From an uncultured Holdemanella sp. (GTDB lineage Bacteria; Bacillota_I; Bacilli_A; Erysipelotrichales; Erysipelotrichaceae): DNA of 54,800 nucleotides. The position numbers and the translations under genes are program-made. Under the pieces are notes generated by a model. It saw only the letters and a program-made list of their open reading frames with translations, was not told the DNA's origin and made no database searches. This document shows positions 51,674 to 54,800 of the stretch, piece by piece (position 1 is the stretch's first letter; every line of letters begins with the position of its first letter). Location of the stretch: positions 1 to 54,800 of the forward strand of contig NZ_CAKVMR010000007.1 in the NCBI RefSeq assembly GCF_934772795.1. The letters run 5' to 3'.

Positions 51674-52714
51674 TTGATTAGTAAAAAAGAATTGCGAGCA
51701 CGTGTTCTATTGATTGTGGTTTGTCTAGCGGTAGGCCTATATTGTCTATATACAATGGATAAATCGTATGATCCTTTAGCTCGATATCCTTATACAACCG
51801 ATGAAAATCGTGATGTTTTATTAAAATATCTAGATAGTGATGATATTGATTATTTGGTGAATCAACATATTACGCCGGATAAATTTATGGATTTTATTGA
51901 GTTGAAAGATTTCAATTTGAAAAACACGTTATATTATAAAGAAGCCAAAGAAACGCAGGATGCGGATAATGAATATATCGTCAATTTTGTGAATCGTTTT
52001 CGAAAGAATTTTTCGTATGATTCTTTAAAACAATTGTTGATGCACTATTCATATATCGATTTAACGACATTCTATGAAAATGAGGCTGTATTATATTCAG
52101 ATTTAAGATTGATTGCCGATCCAACCAATCCATATGTCATATTAAATCAGGAGAATACGGTATATAAGTATATACCAGAAAAGATTACGACATTTAATAC
52201 TGTTTTTGTCCAAACATGCATGGTCGAAGATCTAACGAATATGTTAGATTCGTATGCGTCGGTTATGGATGGACAGGATCATTTGAATTTGATCAGTGGA
52301 TATTTGAATTATGAACAAATTCTAGATCAATATGTCAATGCATCCAAAGAATATGAGGGTGTTGACCACTATATGTTTAGTGCCGGTAAAAATGAGCAGC
52401 AACTCGGGTATACGATCGTATTAGAGGGGCAGGATGAATGGATCAATCTTTGTAAGCAATATGTCGATGATGAATATGATTATTCAAAAGTCGAAGAAGA
52501 ATTGTCTGAAGAAAGTAAGAAGCGTATGGAATGGCTTGAAGAAAATGCGTATCGTTATGGTTTTGTGGTTCGTTACCAACAAGAGCAGGAAAAGAAGACG
52601 GGACATTGGTATCAGCCTTTTATGCTTCGGTATGTGGGTGAAAAAACCGCAAAATTAATGCATGATAGTGGTAAGGGCATGGAACAAATGTCATTTCCGG
52701 ATGAATTGGAGTAA
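51674..52714 (+). CDS. VanY-like (M15-type) membrane protein lacking metal ligands
   Basis: A 346-aa protein with an N-terminal membrane helix (VLLIVVCLAVGLYCLYTM) and an outside domain resembling D-Ala-D-Ala carboxypeptidases of the VanY/M15B type: the WLEENAYRYGFVVRYQQE segment and the terminal LRYVGEKTAKLMHDSG are characteristic. The zinc-site motif (SxHQxGxAxD in active enzymes) reads NEQQLGYTIV, and the EPWHFRYV block reads QPFMLRYV, so all three metal ligands and the catalytic Glu seem replaced. Probably a non-catalytic peptidoglycan-binding protein. TTG 51674 has TGAGGT seven bases upstream; GTG 51656 lies before the likely transcription start. Confidence 0.72.
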   Translation: MISKKELRARVLLIVVCLAVGLYCLYTMDKSYDPLARYPYTTDENRDVLLKYLDSDDIDYLVNQHITPDKFMDFIELKDFNLKNTLYYKEAKETQDADNEYIVNFVNRFRKNFSYDSLKQLLMHYSYIDLTTFYENEAVLYSDLRLIADPTNPYVILNQENTVYKYIPEKITTFNTVFVQTCMVEDLTNMLDSYASVMDGQDHLNLISGYLNYEQILDQYVNASKEYEGVDHYMFSAGKNEQQLGYTIVLEGQDEWINLCKQYVDDEYDYSKVEEELSEESKKRMEWLEENAYRYGFVVRYQQEQEKKTGHWYQPFMLRYVGEKTAKLMHDSGKGMEQMSFPDELE

Positions 52715-52722
52715 AAGATTTT

Positions 52723-53190
52723 ATGAAAATAGTTGTTGTGAGTGATTCTCATGGAAGAAACGATATATTAAAAACGATCCAGGAAAAACATCCGGATGCG
52801 AAATTGTTTATTCATTGTGGTGACTTAGAGGATGATCCGATGAATTATCCGGGTTATATTATTGTGCGTGGAAACAATGATTATTTTGGTCGTTTTGAGA
52901 ATGAAAGAATCATACCGATTGGTAAACATCAAATTTATGTAACGCATTCGCATCGCTTTTCTTATTTTTCAAGGTACGAACAAATGGCAAATCGCGCTAA
53001 AGAGTTAGGGTGTGACATAGTATGTTTTGGCCATACACACGTATCTTATTTGGATAAAGTCGATGGGGTTGTGTTATTGAATCCAGGATCTTTATCGCAT
53101 TCAAGAGATGGTAAGCCATGTAGCTATGCGATTTTAGATATAAATGAAAATAACGTTCAGGTTGAATTTAAATTTGAGCCTGAGTGGTAA
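52723..53190 (+). CDS. YfcE/MJ0936-type metallophosphodiesterase
   Basis: A 155-aa calcineurin-like phosphoesterase with all metal-binding blocks: VVSDSHGRND, FIHCGDLEDD, VRGNNDYFG, VTHSHRF and FGHTHVSYL. Family members cleave phosphodiesters such as bis-pNPP; the cellular substrate is unknown. It is 8 nt after the VanY-like gene and probably in the same transcript. Confidence 0.93.
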   Translation: MKIVVVSDSHGRNDILKTIQEKHPDAKLFIHCGDLEDDPMNYPGYIIVRGNNDYFGRFENERIIPIGKHQIYVTHSHRFSYFSRYEQMANRAKELGCDIVCFGHTHVSYLDKVDGVVLLNPGSLSHSRDGKPCSYAILDINENNVQVEFKFEPEW

Positions 53191-53208
53191 GAAAGAGGGA
53201 AAGTAATT

Positions 53209-53883
53209 ATGTACAAAATAAGTGAATTATATGATTTAGATCATACTTTGGCAAAGGATTATTTAGCACAGTTTGAATATCCTTGGCAAGCTTTGTCAGG
53301 AATCAAAGAATTGATTTTAGAACTAGGTAAAAACCTAGGAGAAGATTATGTGGAAGTTAAAGAGCATGTATGGGTACACAAGAGTGCCCATGTCTTTGAA
53401 AGTGCATATCTAGGAGCTCCATGTATCATTGGTCCTGAAACAGAGGTTCGTCATTGTGCTTTTGTGCGCGGAAGTGCTTTAGTAGGAGCTAATTGTGTGG
53501 TTGGAAATAGTGTGGAATTAAAGAACTGCATTTTATTTGATAATGTAGAAACACCTCACTATAACTATGTTGGAGATAGTATTCTTGGATATCATTCTCA
53601 CTTGGGTGCTGGTGGTATCACTAGTAATTTAAAGAGTGCTCGTGACAATATCATCTTAAGAAGAAAAGATGAAAATTATAATGTGGTTGAAGAATTTGAG
53701 ACTGGATTAAGAAAAATCGGTGCCTTTATGGGTGACTATGTAGAAGTTGGATGTAACTCTGTACTTTGTCCAGGAACGATTATTGGTCCTCACACAAATG
53801 TATATCCATTATCTCGTGTGCGTGGTCAGATTGCGGCAAATTCAATCTTCAAAGATGATTCACATGTGACTTTAAAGGATTAA
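53209..53883 (+). CDS. left-handed beta-helix (GlmU-like) acyltransferase-type protein
   Basis: A 224-aa protein with hexapeptide repeats forming a left-handed beta-helix (HKSAHVFESAYLGAPCIIG, VRGSALVGANCVVGNSVELK, GDYVEVGCNSVLCPGTIIG). It resembles the C-terminal acetyltransferase half of GlmU and the family often labelled UDP-N-acetylglucosamine pyrophosphorylase-related, but the nucleotidyltransferase domain is absent. The substrate is unknown. An AGAGGGAAAG ribosome site precedes the ATG. Confidence 0.78.
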   Translation: MYKISELYDLDHTLAKDYLAQFEYPWQALSGIKELILELGKNLGEDYVEVKEHVWVHKSAHVFESAYLGAPCIIGPETEVRHCAFVRGSALVGANCVVGNSVELKNCILFDNVETPHYNYVGDSILGYHSHLGAGGITSNLKSARDNIILRRKDENYNVVEEFETGLRKIGAFMGDYVEVGCNSVLCPGTIIGPHTNVYPLSRVRGQIAANSIFKDDSHVTLKD

Positions 53884-53891
53884 TCTTACGG

Positions 53892-53919
53892 ACTTGTAAT
53901 TTTACAAGTTCTTTTCTTT
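53892..53919 (+). terminator. terminator after the beta-helix gene
   Basis: ACTTGTAA, a two-base loop and TTACAAGT form a perfect 8-bp stem followed by TCTTTTCTTT. Its right arm supplies the -35 of the next promoter. Confidence 0.8.
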
Positions 53920-53929
53920 GTGTTAATGT
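53901..53929 (+). promoter_or_regulatory. promoter of the glycosyltransferase gene, predicted leaderless
   Basis: TTTACA (53901-53906), a 17-bp spacer and TAATGT (53924-53929) preceded by an extended TG at 53921. The -10 ends 6 nt before the ATG; no ribosome site is present. The -35 lies inside the preceding terminator stem. Confidence 0.6.
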
Positions 53930-53935
53930 GTAGTT

Positions 53936-54637
53936 ATGAAAAAGTTTGTTAAGTTTATATTTAAATTATTATTAATCTTAATTATTGCCTTTGTAGGCAT
54001 CTTTTTTGGCAAAGGATATTGGGGTTATTTAGAACTCACACAATCTCAATCTGTGGATGATGTGGTAAGTGAAGTTACATCCAGATCTACTTTTGTAGGT
54101 TATGATGATCTATCACCTGAACTTGTAAGGGCAACGGTTGCGATAGAGGATCGTCGTTTTTATGATCATGGTGGCGTCGACTATATTGGGCTTATGCGTG
54201 CATTAGTATCTCAATTTGATGATGATCTATTAAAGAGTGGTGGTTCTACGATTACGCAGCAACTCGCTAAAAACTTATATGGCATGTTTGATGGTACGTG
54301 GGATCGTAAAAGTACAGAATTATTTGTGGCTCGTTATTTGGAGAAGCATTATTCAAAAAATGAAATTATTGCCTTATATGTAAATGTGATCAATTATGGA
54401 AATAACTATACAGGTATCTATGAAGCAAGTTATGGTTATTTTGATACAGATCCTGAAGATCTGACCATAGCTCAGGCTTCTTTACTGGCAGGAATTCCCC
54501 AATCGCCAAACAATTATGAATTAGTTTATCATTTTACCCAAGCCAAACAAAAACAATATGCCGTATTAAAGGCAATGGCTGAGTGTGGCTATATTTCAGA
54601 GAGTGATATTGCGACGTATTATAATGCATCTGTTTAG
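53936..54637 (+). CDS. mtgA: monofunctional peptidoglycan glycosyltransferase (GT51)
   Basis: Polymerises lipid II into glycan strands at the outer membrane face. A single N-terminal helix (FKLLLILIIAFVGIFFGKGYW) precedes a GT51 domain with the catalytic Glu in ATVAIEDRRFYDHGGVD, the GGSTITQQLAKNLY block and later QASLLAGIPQSPNNY. At 233 aa it has no transpeptidase domain, unlike class A PBPs. No Shine-Dalgarno site; the start sits 7 nt after the -10. Confidence 0.92.
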   Translation: MKKFVKFIFKLLLILIIAFVGIFFGKGYWGYLELTQSQSVDDVVSEVTSRSTFVGYDDLSPELVRATVAIEDRRFYDHGGVDYIGLMRALVSQFDDDLLKSGGSTITQQLAKNLYGMFDGTWDRKSTELFVARYLEKHYSKNEIIALYVNVINYGNNYTGIYEASYGYFDTDPEDLTIAQASLLAGIPQSPNNYELVYHFTQAKQKQYAVLKAMAECGYISESDIATYYNASV

Positions 54638-54650
54638 GATGCATTTTTTT
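54623..54650 (+). terminator. terminator of the glycosyltransferase gene
   Basis: AATGCATC, a short loop and GATGCATT form a stem containing the stop codon, followed by a seven-T run. Confidence 0.8.
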
Positions 54651-54684
54651 GAATTAGATTTTAGTGGCTTTTTTAAAAAAATCC

Positions 54685-54713
54685 TTGCATGGCATTCTAT
54701 CTTTTGGTATAAT
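54685..54713 (+). promoter_or_regulatory. tRNA-Leu promoter
   Basis: TTGCAT (54685-54690), a 17-bp spacer and perfect TATAAT (54708-54713), 11 nt before the tRNA. Confidence 0.8.
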
Positions 54714-54724
54714 AGTCAAGCAAT

Positions 54725-54800
54725 GCCCGGGTGGTGAAATTGGTAGACGCAGTGGACTCAAAATCCACCGGTAGCGATACCGTGCCGGTTCGAGTCCGGC
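54725..54800 (+). tRNA. tRNA-Leu (anticodon CAA), truncated by the window end
   Basis: The 5' acceptor strand GCCCGGG, a D-arm with TGGTAGACGC, an anticodon stem GTGGA/TCCAC with loop CTCAAAA (anticodon CAA at 54759-54761, reads UUG), a long class-II variable arm (GGTAGCGATACC) and a T-arm with GGTTCGAGTCC are all present. The 3' acceptor strand lies beyond the window. Confidence 0.95.

Overview
The window reads as a chromosomal segment of a low-GC Gram-positive bacterium (Bacillota). Support: AT-rich sequence, AGGAGG-type ribosome binding sites, a sufCDSUB iron-sulfur operon, PadR/DUF1700 genes, lipoproteins, MutS2 and RNase HIII. Gene content and the large MBG/YDG-repeat surface proteins fit an Erysipelotrichaceae-like gut or oral organism best, but that placement is inference. 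Almost all of the window is coding.

Layout. 1-3250: sirtuin, serine acetyltransferase, a membrane/helical-repeat protein and a convergent membrane protein. 3349-12580: a compact type VII secretion (ESX/WXG100) locus with FHA protein, kinase-TM protein (EssB-like), Ig-like protein, FHA-bearing FtsK-type ATPase (EssC-like), EsaB/YukD-like protein, two WXG100 proteins, a 57-aa protein, a candidate exported protein and a DUF4176 protein. 12604-14528 (minus): two PrsA-like foldases. 14661-19328: sufC-D-S-U-B, followed by 5-formyl-THF cyclo-ligase, an SGNH hydrolase and an unknown protein. 21491-24659: HD hydrolase, cold-shock protein, leucine-rich-repeat protein, a repeat-bearing intergenic patch and a PemK/MazF-like toxin. 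24952-30690: flavodoxin, PadR/DUF1700/lipoprotein cluster, AarF-type kinase with a small upstream ORF, lspA, rluD and a dCMP deaminase. 30859-44608: two giant tandem paralogous surface proteins (about 2530 and 1991 aa). 44723-54637: a diguanylate cyclase, rnhC, mutS2, uvrC, a VanY-like protein with lost metal ligands, YfcE-type phosphodiesterase, a left-handed beta-helix protein and a monofunctional glycosyltransferase. The window ends inside a tRNA-Leu(CAA).

How the genes work together. The type VII locus couples a kinase that keeps its catalytic residues with two FHA (phosphothreonine-binding) domains, one of them on the export ATPase, which suggests phosphorylation-controlled secretion. 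It has a shortened EssC and no EsaA/YueB-like gene. The neighbouring PrsA-like proteins could assist folding of exported proteins. The two giant surface proteins share promoter architecture (three half-sites phased at 11 bp above a TATACT -10), signal peptide, C-terminal membrane module and terminator, so they are a tandem duplication under common control. A GGDEF protein follows them directly.

At least four genes (cysE, the minus-strand membrane protein at 3248, the small ORF at 27074, the glycosyltransferase at 53936) have the -10 hexamer ending exactly 6 nt before an ATG and no Shine-Dalgarno sequence. This predicts leaderless mRNAs.
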